Below, piece after piece: positions 27,320 to 36,816 of a stretch of DNA of 64,000 nucleotides. The stretch comes from Euonymus europaeus (taxonomy: Eukaryota > Streptophyta > Magnoliopsida > Celastrales > Celastraceae). Positions within the stretch are counted from its first letter, which is position 1. Each line of letters starts with the position of its first letter. Where the stretch lies: positions 8,444,501 to 8,508,500 of the forward strand of contig OY756958.1 in the NCBI GenBank assembly GCA_963580455.1. The letters are read 5' to 3'. Position numbers and translations under genes: made by a program. The notes below the pieces were generated by a model that was not told where the DNA came from, searched no databases, and saw nothing but the letters and a program-made list of their open reading frames with translations.

Positions 27320-28483
27320 TGTTAGGTGTTAAAAACACCTAATATTCTGGTGTTAAAAAGTCAGTTTTTGCCCAATATTTTGGTACAAGTTCTACCCTGG
27401 GTGTGTGTTTTATATTTCAGGAATGTTTATTGGAGATTTAATGGAAAGGGAATTAGCTGGGTGAAATCTGCGACCTTGGCGGCTGCAAGACGCGGTTTTA
27501 TTTCTTTACGGAATTTGAAGCTGACGTGGCAAGGGCTTATTGGATCAGAGGGTTGGTACTTAAAGAAGAAACCCTAGGAATTAAAAATACATACAGCTAC
27601 CAGGGAGAGACGGCAGAACAGGAAGAAGGAAGATCAAAGGCAATACGGCGAGAGAAGAATCAAGAGCACACGTTGGAGAATCAATTCTTTTTTCCCTTAC
27701 TGAAATTGAACAATGTTGATTTTGATGCTGAATTTTAATATTATTGTTATGCATAGCTAAATTATTTTCTAGCTAGGTTTGGTAAGTCTTGTACCAAAAC
27801 CTTATTCACAGATTTAATTGACAAACAAACTGGGTTTAATTCTTTGTTCTCTGATTTGATTGTTAATTTCCTATTGTTGTGTATGCCTGATCAACATCAT
27901 AATTTTAGGTATTGTTAGTCAGACATATTCGGCTGACCATGACCCGGTGTTTGACGAAGTAACAAGAGCTTGCATAAGATCCAAGTTTCGGGAATAGTGA
28001 ACATAATCGTTTGGGTGATAATAACCTAGATTGTGCGTTTGTCGATTTCCTAGTGCTCATGCTTGTTTTAGGACGTTCTTAGGAGAGACCAAACCAAGAC
28101 GCCTATGATAAGAAAAGATCTTGCAACTGGACCAAAGTCAGGATCGTTGTTTAGGGAAATCTAGTTGACTGTAGCTGGACCAAGGCCTTTTGACTGACAG
28201 CGTTAAATCCTTAAAATTGTGTGCTTGCATATTAATCTGTGTTCATAAGGGGAGGTATTCGACAAGCCAGATCAAAGCTAGATTTAGTTCTCTTGAATTA
28301 AAGTTTGATTTTAATTTCGTAGTTGTTTTTTTAGTTCACGTGACTTGATAGCTAGTAGTTAATACAGTCCTTGTGATTCGATCCCATTCACTAATTACTG
28401 TCATCGACACGTACTCTTGCGTTTGGGTAAACCGGTTGGTATTATTAATTGCGAATTTAATTTGTGATTAAAAATAGCGACCA
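27320..28483 (+). repeat. 5' long terminal repeat
   Basis: 1,164 bp, TG...CA. The first bases form a perfect inverted repeat (TTAGGTGTT, AAA, AACACCTAA at 27322-27342). It should hold the promoter and polyadenylation signals. A TTTATATTTC stretch near 27410 and a G-box (CACGTG, 28337-28342) are possible promoter elements, not proven. Against the 3' LTR I count 9 substitutions (6 transitions, 3 transversions) and one length change in a T run (7 versus 8). Open frames inside the LTR are shadows with no recognisable protein. Confidence 0.96.
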
Positions 28484-28488
28484 AGTTT

Positions 28489-28506
28489 TGGCGCCGTTGC
28501 CGGGGA
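28489..28506 (+). other. Primer binding site (tRNA-Asp)
   Basis: TGGCGCCGTTGCCGGGGA starts five bases after the LTR end and is complementary to the 3' end of plant tRNA-Asp including its CCA tail. Minus-strand DNA synthesis would start here. Asp priming fits Athila-type elements. Confidence 0.92.
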
Positions 28507-28628
28507 CTATTAAGTTATTACTAGTTGTTAGCGGAATTGTTTTTATTTTTAATTATCTTCGAATTAAGTGCGTTTGCTTACTACAAATTCAAATTTTTGC
28601 AGGCATTGGAATATTTTTTGTGCGTTGC
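28507..28628 (+). other. Untranslated leader before gag
   Basis: About 120 bases between primer site and the first likely gag ATG. The gag frame is open through here and back into the LTR, but the translation is hydrophobic and unlike gag. The downstream ATG at 28629, followed by a basic N-terminus (MVNTRSRQ), is the better start. Packaging signals would be expected here but none is recognisable by eye. Confidence 0.6.
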
Positions 28629-29723
28629 ATGGTCAATACTCGGTCTCGACAAGAGCCGTTGGAGCAGTTTGATCCAGAAATTGAGAGGACTGTAAGAGGC
28701 CTGCGACAAAGGAATATGGGAGATAATAATCGACAGATCCAAGAGGCTGAAGGGGTAGAAGTTCCTGCTGCCCGAATTCCAATGATGAACCGTTACATTC
28801 CACAAAACATAGCCCAACCATCTTGCATCACATACCAACCTACAGGGGCGGCTAATTTTAGTTTGTCACCTCAATTGCTCAATTCAATGCCGCACTATGA
28901 GGGTTGATTTGACGAGGATCCACATCAACATCTGAAGGATTTTACTGACTTGTGTCGTACACAACACATGACGGGGATAACTTCTGATAATCTCAAGTTG
29001 GTACTTTTTCCCTTCACTCTTAGAGGGGGAGCAAAGATGTGGTACAACGCTATAGAGTCAGGATCTATTGGTACTTGGGAGCAGATGGCAACAAAATTTT
29101 TAAGGGAATTTTTTCCAGCCCATTGGACTAAACAACTTGTTCGTGACATCCAGAATTTCCAGCAAAAGGATGGGGATTTATTTTATGAGGCATGGAAGGA
29201 TTTCAAAAATCGAATGGCTAGATGTCCCACTCACAATTTGCACAAGGACGACGTTGTTCTTCATTTTTATGAGGGGTTAAATGAGGCTAATCGAATGAAA
29301 GTGGACTCAGCATGTAATGGTGTTCTGATGCGTAAGAGTAGTGAGGAAGCAATGGAATTATTTGAAGATTTGAGTGAGGATTCCCAGCAATTTTCTACGA
29401 GAGGAAGAAATTCATCAAAAAGGCAGGGAATGTATGAAGTAAGTGCTGACACAAAGACTCAAGCGGAGATGGGAAATTTGAACCGAAAGTTAGATGCACT
29501 TGTAGAAGCTATGAAAGGGTTTAATGTCAAGGTGCCAGTCCCGCCACAACCAGCTAGTCTTTGCGCTGTTTGTTCATAACAGGACCATGTTACTGAGGCT
29601 TGTCCATTGACATTTATGTCGGAACAGGAGCAAATTAATTTCATGGGACAAGGCAATTTTAACAATAGGAATCAAGCATACCCATGGAGAAGTCATCCGA
29701 ATTTTTCATGGCGAGGTGAGTAG
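28629..29723 (+). pseudogene. gag: gag (capsid/nucleocapsid), broken by three in-frame stops
   Basis: Would encode the structural protein of the virus-like particle. It starts at ATG 28629 (MVNTRSRQEP). The capsid domain (retrotransposon gag family) is recognisable at about 29008-29310, with LRGGAKMWY, a WEQMATKFLREFFP stretch and FYEGLN. A CX2CX4HX4C zinc knuckle lies at 29562-29603. Stops in the same frame are TGA 28905-28907, TAA 29577-29579 (inside the zinc knuckle) and TAG 29721-29723. The frame is otherwise unbroken, without frameshifts, and runs straight into pol. Each stop is one C-to-T change from a sense codon, the pattern expected of cytosine methylation decay, although readthrough cannot be excluded by sequence. 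Three separate stops make functional recoding unlikely. Confidence 0.9.
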
Positions 29724-29729
29724 AATGTA

Positions 29730-32700
29730 GTGAATCCAGCAGCACCAGTTCAATCACAAGGTAAGAAACCTGATTTGGAAACTACGATGTTGCAATTTAT
29801 GCAACAAACAACTCAAGCCATTCAAAAGTTGGAAACTCAAGTTGGACAAATGGCTAAGGAGATGAGTGAGAGGAAAAAGGGAGAGTTACCATCACAGCCC
29901 ATGAGTAACCCAGCTGGGCAACAACAGTTACAAGCTGTTACAACTCTCAGAAGTGGAAAACAAATTGAAAAAGTGGTGCAGAAGTCATCAGACCCAAATC
30001 AGAGAGATATTGCCGACAGGGTGCAGCCAGGGTGCAAATCTGCAGCAGATGGAGTGACAGATGCCGACAGGGTGCAGGAAGGATGCAAATCTGCACCAGT
30101 GGCAGTGGAAAAATGGGGAAGAGATCCTCCACCTTTCCCGCAAAGGTTTGCTAAGCAAAAATCTGATTCTAAAGCTCATGATATTTTTGAAAATTTGCGC
30201 AAGGTTGAAATTAATATTCCATTGCTTGATGTGATTAAACAAATTCCTTCATATGCAAAATTTCTTAAAGAGTGTTGTACAAATAAAAGGAAATTTGTTG
30301 AGCATGAAAAGGTCGCCTTGAATGAAGAAGTTAGTGCTGTTTTGTTACATAAGCTTCCACCTAAACTTAGAGACCCAGGTAGTTTCACTATACCTTGCAA
30401 GGTAGGTAATCAATTCTTTGATAAGGCACTTTTAGATTTGGGTGCAAGCATAAATTTATTGCCGTATTCAGTTTATGAGAAACTTGGTTTGGGTGAGCTA
30501 CAAGAAACATCTATTACTCTTCAATTGGCAGATCGTAGTATTAAAAGACCTAGAGGAATTTTGGAAGATGTGTTGGTCACTGTGAATGATTTAATTCTAC
30601 CTGCTGATTTTGTTGTGTTAGACATGGAAGATAGTCCAGTAGCATCATCTTTGCCTATTATTCTTGGTCGTCCATTTATGCGAACTGCAGACATGAGGAT
30701 TTGTGTGAAAAAGGGTACCATTACCATGAGAGTCAATGACCAAGAACTTGAATTTAGTGTGTTTGAAGCAGTGAAAAAACATGATGATCAGAGTGATTGT
30801 TTTAGAGTAGATGTTATAAATGATCTTGTGAGTGAGGTGTTTCAGGTTTCACGTGAAGACGCTTTGGAGGCTGTTTTGACTGAAAGCTTGGGCATTGGCA
30901 TAACATCTGTTAGTAAGATGGAGCAAGATAAGCACAGGGAAGAGTTTATTCACGCTCTCCAAGTGAATCAGCCGTATGGAGGTAAGAATTTTCCTAATTT
31001 TGAGCAATTGACACCTACTAACACATCTCTTATTCCTTCTACAGTGAAAGCCCCAACTTTGGAATTGAAACAGTTGCCAAGCCATTTGAAGTATATCTAC
31101 TTGGAGGACAATGAGTCCCTACCCGTAATAGTGGCTGCCAATTTAAGTTTGGGGGAGGAGGAGAAATTACTTCGAATTTTGAGGAGGCACAAGACAGCTT
31201 TGGGATGGACAATTGCAGACATAAAAGGGATCAGCCCCACTAGGTGTATGCATCAGATTTTTTTGGAGAATGACGCAAAACCAACTAGAGAGGCACAAAG
31301 AAGATTAAATCCGCACATGAAGGATGTGGTGAAAGCGGAAATTCTGAAGTTGTTAGATGTGGGTGTGATCTACCCAATTTCTGATAGTAAGTGGGTGAGT
31401 CCAATTCATGTTGTGCCCAAGAAGAGTGGAATTACTGTGGTGCAGAATGCAGATAATGAATTGATACCCACAAGGATGACTACAGGATGGAGAGTGTGTA
31501 TTGATTATCGGAAATTGAATTCGGCAACAAGGAAGGATCATTTTCCTCTGCCTTTCATTGATCAGATGTTGGAGAGGTTGGCAGGGTATAGCCACTATTG
31601 CTTTCTGGATGGGTATAGCGGTTACAACCAGATAGCTATTGCGCCTGAGGACCAAGAGAAGACTACATTTACCTGTCCATATGGCACCTTTGCATATCGT
31701 CGTATGCCTTTTGGGTTATGCAATGCACCAGCCACATTCCAGAGGTGTATGATGAGTATTTTCTCCGACATGGTCGAGAAATTTATTGAGGTTTTCATGG
31801 ATGACTTCAGTTTGTTTGGGTCAGATTTTGATGATTGTTTGGAGCATCTCAGATTGGTTCTAGAAAGATGTGAGGAAACCAACCTTGTTCTCAATTGGGA
31901 GAAGTGTCATTTCATGGTGCAGGAGGGTATAGTATTAGGACATTTAATTTCTCACAATGGCATTGCTGTTGACAAAGCCAAGATTGAGACCATATCGAAG
32001 TTACCTCCACCAATGACAGTCAAAGGTGTGCGTAGTTTTTTGGGACACGCTGGTTTTTATAGGCGTTTTATCAGAGATTTTTCCAAGATATCTAGACCAA
32101 TGTGTGCTTTGCTTACCAAGGATGCTGAGTTTGAGTGGACAGACACCTGTCAAGTAGCTTTTGAGCAACTAAAAACTGCACTTACATCAGCACCCATAAT
32201 GCGAGCTCCAGATTGGACACTTCCCTTTGAGTTAATGTGCGATGCTAGCGATTACTCTTTGGGGGCTGTTTTGGGTCAACGGAAAGATAAGCTTCCATAT
32301 GCTATCTATTATGCCTCTCGCACGCTGAATGACGCACAACTAAACTACTCGACCACAGAAAAAGAGTTGTTGGCTGTTGTGTTCGCTTTGGAGAAATTCC
32401 GATCCTATCTTATTGGGTCACGAGTTGTTGTGTTTACTGATCATGCTGCTCTCAGGTATTTAATGACCAAAAAGGATGCCAAACCTCGACTAATACGTTG
32501 GATTCTTTTGTTGCAGGAATTTGACTTGGAGATAAAAGACAAAAAGGGAGTTGAGAACGTGGTGGTTGACCATCTCTCACGGTTGCTTCCTGCACAAGAA
32601 AGTGATGAGTTGCCGATTGATGAAGCTTTTCCAGATGAACATCTTTTCGCAATTGCCGAACTTCCATGGTATGCTGATATTGTAAACTATCTTGTTACTA

Positions 32701-33956
32701 AAACATTTCCCTCTGATTTGTCTTACCAGGATCGGAAGTACATCATCTCACGGGCTAAGGACTATATATGGGATGACCCATATCTCTTTAAGATTTGTCC
32801 GGACCAAGTGATCCGGCGATGTATTGATCAGGATGAGCACTTGGATGTGTTGAGGCATTGTCATGCTCATGCGTGTGGTGGGCACTTTGGGGCGAAAAAG
32901 ACTGCACTTAAGGTATTTCAAGCTGGTTTTTATTGGCCAACTATTTTTAAAGATGCTTGGAATTTTTGTAAAACTTGTGATAGATGTCAGCGGACTGGGA
33001 ATATTTCTACTCGTCACCAAATGCCATTGCAAAATATTCAAATCATTGAATTGTTTGATGTTTGGGGAATTGATTTTATGGGTCCTTTTCCTAACTCTTG
33101 TGGATTTGAATATATTTTAGTAGGTGTTGATTATGTGTCCAAGTGGGTCGAGGCAGTCCCCTCACGTACTAATGATCATCGAGTGGTTGTGAAGTTTTTA
33201 CAGGATAATATTTTTGCTCGGTTTGGGACACCAAGAGCCATCATAAGTGATGGGGGCAGCCACTTTAACAATTACCCTTGTGCTGCATTAATGAAAAAAT
33301 ATGGCATTACTCATCGTGTTGGTACTCCATATCATCCTCAAACGAGCGGACAAGTGGAGATTAGCAATCGCGAGATCAAAACTATTCTTGAGAAAACAGT
33401 GAATCCCACTAGGAAAGATTGGTCACAGCGTTTAAATGATGCCTTATGGGCGTATCGAACTGCTTATAAGACACCTATTGGGATGTCACCTTTCCGCTTG
33501 GTTTATGGGAAAGAGTGTCACTTGCCAGTCGAGTTGGAACATCGTGCCTATTGGGCTATTAAACAGCTGAATTTTGATATGAAAGAAGCTGGTGATAAGC
33601 GGCGATTACAACTCAATGAATTGGCCGAGTTACGTCAGGATGCTTATGCTAATGCTAAGTTGTATAAAGAGCGTGCCAAAAAGTACCATGATCGCAAATT
33701 GGTTCGTCGTGATTTTCACGTGGGGCAAAAGGTTCTTGTGTACAATTCCCGTCTCAAGCTCTTTCCGGGAAAACTTCGCTCTAAGTGGCATGGTCCTTAT
33801 GTGGTGAATGCTGTATTTCCTCATGGTGCCCTTGAGCTGAAGCAGCTGGATTCTGAATATACTTTCAAAGTTAATGGACATCGGGTTAAACCTTACTGGG
33901 AGTCCATTCCTCAACCTCAGGAAGCTGCCGTTCCGCTTGTGCCATCTTTGGCTTGA
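29730..33956 (+). CDS. pol: pol polyprotein (protease, RT, RNase H, integrase), open frame
   Basis: 1,408 codons, same frame as gag. The first codon counted (29730) is GTG, so this is the pol portion of a gag-pol frame cut off by the TAG at 29721, not an independent gene. Domains by residue: aspartic protease with DLGAS at 236-240; reverse transcriptase with [10 protein letters not shown] (Asp627) and FMDD 689-692; RNase H with Asp838, Glu877 and Asp904; integrase with HHCC zinc finger (His1045, His1052, Cys1083, Cys1086) and DD35E triad (Asp1115, Asp1174, Glu1210); GPY motif at 1355-1357. There is no chromodomain. All catalytic residues I can place are present and there is no frameshift, so the enzymes look competent. 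The N-terminal linker (about residues 95-122) has a short duplicated segment. Confidence 0.95.
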   Translation: MNPAAPVQSQGKKPDLETTMLQFMQQTTQAIQKLETQVGQMAKEMSERKKGELPSQPMSNPAGQQQLQAVTTLRSGKQIEKVVQKSSDPNQRDIADRVQPGCKSAADGVTDADRVQEGCKSAPVAVEKWGRDPPPFPQRFAKQKSDSKAHDIFENLRKVEINIPLLDVIKQIPSYAKFLKECCTNKRKFVEHEKVALNEEVSAVLLHKLPPKLRDPGSFTIPCKVGNQFFDKALLDLGASINLLPYSVYEKLGLGELQETSITLQLADRSIKRPRGILEDVLVTVNDLILPADFVVLDMEDSPVASSLPIILGRPFMRTADMRICVKKGTITMRVNDQELEFSVFEAVKKHDDQSDCFRVDVINDLVSEVFQVSREDALEAVLTESLGIGITSVSKMEQDKHREEFIHALQVNQPYGGKNFPNFEQLTPTNTSLIPSTVKAPTLELKQLPSHLKYIYLEDNESLPVIVAANLSLGEEEKLLRILRRHKTALGWTIADIKGISPTRCMHQIFLENDAKPTREAQRRLNPHMKDVVKAEILKLLDVGVIYPISDSKWVSPIHVVPKKSGITVVQNADNELIPTRMTTGWRVCIDYRKLNSATRKDHFPLPFIDQMLERLAGYSHYCFLDGYSGYNQIAIAPEDQEKTTFTCPYGTFAYRRMPFGLCNAPATFQRCMMSIFSDMVEKFIEVFMDDFSLFGSDFDDCLEHLRLVLERCEETNLVLNWEKCHFMVQEGIVLGHLISHNGIAVDKAKIETISKLPPPMTVKGVRSFLGHAGFYRRFIRDFSKISRPMCALLTKDAEFEWTDTCQVAFEQLKTALTSAPIMRAPDWTLPFELMCDASDYSLGAVLGQRKDKLPYAIYYASRTLNDAQLNYSTTEKELLAVVFALEKFRSYLIGSRVVVFTDHAALRYLMTKKDAKPRLIRWILLLQEFDLEIKDKKGVENVVVDHLSRLLPAQESDELPIDEAFPDEHLFAIAELPWYADIVNYLVTKTFPSDLSYQDRKYIISRAKDYIWDDPYLFKICPDQVIRRCIDQDEHLDVLRHCHAHACGGHFGAKKTALKVFQAGFYWPTIFKDAWNFCKTCDRCQRTGNISTRHQMPLQNIQIIELFDVWGIDFMGPFPNSCGFEYILVGVDYVSKWVEAVPSRTNDHRVVVKFLQDNIFARFGTPRAIISDGGSHFNNYPCAALMKKYGITHRVGTPYHPQTSGQVEISNREIKTILEKTVNPTRKDWSQRLNDALWAYRTAYKTPIGMSPFRLVYGKECHLPVELEHRAYWAIKQLNFDMKEAGDKRRLQLNELAELRQDAYANAKLYKERAKKYHDRKLVRRDFHVGQKVLVYNSRLKLFPGKLRSKWHGPYVVNAVFPHGALELKQLDSEYTFKVNGHRVKPYWESIPQPQEAAVPLVPSLA
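30012..30113 (+). repeat. 51-bp in-frame duplication inside pol linker
   Basis: Two units at 30012-30062 and 30063-30113. The first 33 bases of each (ADRVQ-x-GCKSA) agree at 30 of 33 positions, while the remainder has diverged. It lies in the low-complexity linker between the gag zinc knuckle and protease, so it adds 17 residues without touching a catalytic domain. Confidence 0.8.
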
Positions 33957-34108
33957 CCAGTCTATGACTACGTCCGGCTGACGACATTAAATTCAGCACT
34001 TCATGGGAGGTAACCCATGTGGAGGAGCATCTATTTCTGCAAGCTAAGTTTCTTTTCCCTTTTTCCTTTATGTTATTATTGTTTCTACTATTGCAATTTC
34101 TTTTTACA

Positions 34109-34145
34109 TGGAGGACAATGTTGATTTTAGTTTGGGGGAGGGGAA
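34109..34145 (+). promoter_or_regulatory. Internal polypurine-tract-like module
   Basis: A GGAGGACAATG segment is followed by AGTTTGGGGGAGGGGAA. The block just before the 3' LTR (GGGGACAAGCAACATGTC, then AGTTTGGGGGAA) has the same layout. A second purine tract could prime plus-strand DNA synthesis internally, in addition to the one next to the LTR. Its role is inferred. Confidence 0.6.
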
Positions 34146-34655
34146 TTTTTTTGAAATTTTTGCGCTGTGTTTTCCAATGTTTTCTATGGCCTACAAGTGT
34201 TGATTTTTCTTGCCATGTTCTAGTAGCTAGTATGCGCAATGTGCACATTTATTTGTGATGAAGGGCTGCTCGATATATATAATAATTGCACACCAAGAAT
34301 AACCCATGTGAGGAGCCTTCAGAGATTTTGTGTGAATGGATGTCATGAAGCTGTTTAGCTAGAACTTGCATGATACCATACACGAAAAACTGCTCTAATG
34401 TTGTTTCATGTGTGTGATGAAGGTATCTCTCATCCCCTTTTTGACCACCCACGACGCCCATATTTATGTGATCCCATTTTCATGAATTTTACCCCATGTG
34501 TATGTGACCCTTATAACCTACCTCCATATCCTTCCTTGCATGTGTCATGCATGTCGGTTGTTTGGAATAAATGGAATGCCAATAGGGGATTTTAGAGGGG
34601 TTGTTTAGTAGAGAAGTTGGGTAGTGACTGAGAAGGTTTGAGGTGTATGGGGTTG

Positions 34656-34768
34656 AAAAAAAAAAAAAAGTTAAGATTAATACGAAGAGTGCCCAGTTGA
34701 ATTAAGTGCTTTTGAAGAAAAATGCAGGCTTCTGGCGGCTGCAAGAATCGGGTAACACAGGTGCAAGA

Positions 34769-34800
<32 letters not shown>

Positions 34801-34801
34801 A
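34656..34801 (+). repeat. Two poly-A tracts
   Basis: A run of 14 A at 34656-34669, then a run of 20 A, one G and 13 A at 34768-34801. These are simple-sequence tracts in the spacer. They might be slippage products or remnants of a captured cDNA, but no flanking duplication was recognised. Confidence 0.85.
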
Positions 34802-34973
34802 CTTTTGCGACTTCAACTGCACCTTGGGCAGCCGCAGATTACGAAGTTATCAGGCCCAGCCCAGAATGAAATAAGGGTTTAAAGGGGATTAGGGCTCCAC
34901 TTTGCGTAGGTTTTGTGAGTTCTTCTTTCCTGCCCAGAAGCAGTTCTCTGCCTTGTTGCTGCATAACTCAATA

Positions 34974-36170
34974 ATGTCAACAAGAAGCTCAAAGAGGAAG
35001 AAGGTAGCAGCTATCAAGGGTAAGGAGAAGGAGAAAGTAGTGGAAATTCCAGGGAGCCCGAGTGATGAAGACGCTGTGATAGAGCGATTTGTGACCCCAG
35101 AGGCTCAGACAGAGTATGAGGAGGTATGGAAGAATAGGGGGTTACATGTAGAACGGCATGTGGCAATTGCTGATTTCACCCAGGTGAGTTGGTATTCAGT
35201 TTTAGAAGAGATGAAGTGGCTTTCCATTGCCTTAGTGCCAGGGGTAGCTAATGTGAATTTAACCCATGAATTTTATGCTAATTTAGTGGTGAATGAGAAC
35301 CATTGCATTGCCTATGTCAGGGGTAGGCAGTTTTTCTTTAATGCAAGGAAAGTGAGTACTGTTTTAAAACTGCCAGACCCAGTTAAGAAGCCTAGCTATA
35401 GGTTTAGGGATTTTGGTACTGCTGACACTGGAGTGGTTTGGCCCGAATGGAGTGTGGTGGTTGATTTGTTGACTGGTAGGGAGGAGATGGATGTGAGTAA
35501 GAACTGTGTTGCATATGTGGAATTATTGCAGCCATATAGGTTGTTAGCTCAGATTGTGTCTCGGAATGTCATTCCTGTGTCTCATATGTCCACTGTGAAT
35601 GCTAAAACATGCTACCTGATGTATGCCATTGTGTGCAAATTGAACTTTTGTATGGCTGCCACGATTTATGATCATATTGTAAGGGTGAAGGTTGCGAAGA
35701 ATGTGGGGCAGATTCTGCCGTTTGGAGTACTGATTACTTCTATTTGTTTAAGTGAGGGGATTGAGCCTGAGCCATTAGATACAACTGAGAAGAGAAAGGC
35801 TCCTCTCAATAGAACTTGGTGGGAGAGAAGTGAAGTGCAATTGGTAAGGCAGCAGCAGAAGGCCATTAGTAGAGATGGGGCTGGTTCGAGTGGTACAGTG
35901 GTAAAGGAGAGTTCAGGTGAGCAGGTGGGTGAGTTAGCTGAGAGATTGAAGGCTGTGGAGGATAAGTTAGCTGTGTTTGGTACTGGTTTTGAGCAAGCTA
36001 AATTGGTGCAAGACAAGATGATGGGGCAGCTGGACAAACTAGTTACTGTTGTGGATGGGATGCAGGGCAATGTTGATGGAATGTTGCAGGATATGAAGGA
36101 GTTCCAGCAGCGTTATGAAGCCAAGCAGCAGGAGATGTTTGACCTTATCCAGGATTGGACTTTGCCATGA
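34974..36170 (+). CDS. Extra ORF in env position (putative plant transposon protein family)
   Basis: 398 codons from ATG 34974. The frame is open back to 34902, but only through a TTG codon, so 34974 is the sensible start. The N-terminus is basic (RSSKRKK at residues 4-10, a possible nuclear signal) and then acidic. The middle (about 52-270) has LTHEFYANL, YVRGRQ and LPFGVLITSICLSEG, which I recognise as typical of the plant 'putative plant transposon protein' domain found in Athila-like elements. The C-terminal 90 residues are rich in Glu, Lys and Gln with heptad spacing, a probable coiled coil. I see no signal peptide or clear membrane anchor, so I do not call it an envelope glycoprotein. 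The function is unknown. It has no internal stop, unlike gag. Confidence 0.85.
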   Translation: MSTRSSKRKKVAAIKGKEKEKVVEIPGSPSDEDAVIERFVTPEAQTEYEEVWKNRGLHVERHVAIADFTQVSWYSVLEEMKWLSIALVPGVANVNLTHEFYANLVVNENHCIAYVRGRQFFFNARKVSTVLKLPDPVKKPSYRFRDFGTADTGVVWPEWSVVVDLLTGREEMDVSKNCVAYVELLQPYRLLAQIVSRNVIPVSHMSTVNAKTCYLMYAIVCKLNFCMAATIYDHIVRVKVAKNVGQILPFGVLITSICLSEGIEPEPLDTTEKRKAPLNRTWWERSEVQLVRQQQKAISRDGAGSSGTVVKESSGEQVGELAERLKAVEDKLAVFGTGFEQAKLVQDKMMGQLDKLVTVVDGMQGNVDGMLQDMKEFQQRYEAKQQEMFDLIQDWTLP

Positions 36171-36803
36171 GGAGTGAAGAAAATAAATAAACAGATGGGG
36201 GCAGCAAATTTTGGTCCCTAGTTAGAGACATAGGATAGTCTCCTATTGGCTGCCCAATTTGTTTTAATTTTCGTACATGTTTGATGCATGGTTTCACTGC
36301 CTTTTATTCACCTATGCTTGTCTGCCTTTGCTACTTTTATAGCCTAATTTTCTGGACTGTGGACATTCTAATTAACTATTTGGTTTAGCTTTCCTAATTT
36401 GTTTAAGCCAATCCTTTTTGCCATGTTTAAAAGTACAACTCCTTTTGCTATGTGGAGCACATTAGAAGTGGGTAGTTGTATTGGTTTACAGGCAGGCTTA
36501 TGGCTGCAGTTAATGCATCCATATGAGAGAAACACTAACCTTCAAACACTTGAGTGAAAAAGAAACAAACATATACATGAAATTGGTGTGAATCGGTGTG
36601 AGGGTGTGAATTATTCATATATATATTGAGTAGTAGTGAACAAAGTGCAACTCCTGCTGGATACTTTTTCATGGTGATGTTAAGGAAGAGCTTGTTTGTC
36701 CAGACTATGGCTATTGTTTTTAAAATCAAAACATGGATTTCTTAAATTGTGAGCTCGGATTTTGAGTGATTTCGTTGTTGCTTGGGGACAAGCAACATGT
36801 CAG
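36171..36803 (+). other. 3' non-coding region of the retrotransposon
   Basis: About 630 bases rich in T, with no convincing ORF on either strand. It leads into the polypurine tract. The end of the extra-ORF transcript probably lies in or beyond the 3' LTR. Confidence 0.7.
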
Positions 36804-36816
36804 TTTGGGGGAATTT
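36804..36816 (+). other. Polypurine tract (plus-strand primer)
   Basis: TTTGGGGGAATTT directly before the TG of the 3' LTR; the purine run is 36807-36813. This is the position where the RNase H-resistant primer for plus-strand synthesis is expected. Confidence 0.85.

Larger units (their letters stand above)
33957..34973 (+). other. Non-coding spacer between pol and extra ORF
   Basis: About 1 kb without a recognisable protein. It contains a polypurine-tract-like block (34134-34145) and two long A tracts (34656-34669 and 34768-34801, the latter interrupted by one G). It probably forms a leader or promoter for the downstream ORF. Short frames on either strand here have no recognisable similarity. 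Confidence 0.7.

Noticed and set aside
27326..27738. Two plus-strand ORFs inside the 5' LTR (also copied at 36823-37235)
   Set aside because: They lie within the LTR, overlap in different frames and resemble no protein; LTRs carry such frames by chance.
29721..29723. Programmed stop-codon readthrough between gag and pol
   Set aside because: Two other stops lie in the same frame upstream, and the TAG is not followed by the CAA or GGN contexts known for readthrough; decay is simpler.
31353..33914. Several minus-strand ORFs opposite pol
   Set aside because: They are antisense shadows of the long pol frame with no recognisable domain.
34902..34973. N-terminal extension of the extra ORF
   Set aside because: The frame is open from 34902 but starts with TTG; the first ATG is 34974 and is followed by a plausible protein start.
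34974..36170. Envelope glycoprotein gene
   Set aside because: It has the env position but no signal peptide, cleavage site or clear transmembrane anchor was seen.
36535..36729. Minus-strand ORF before the 3' LTR
   Set aside because: Short, no similarity recognised, and lies in AT-rich untranslated sequence.
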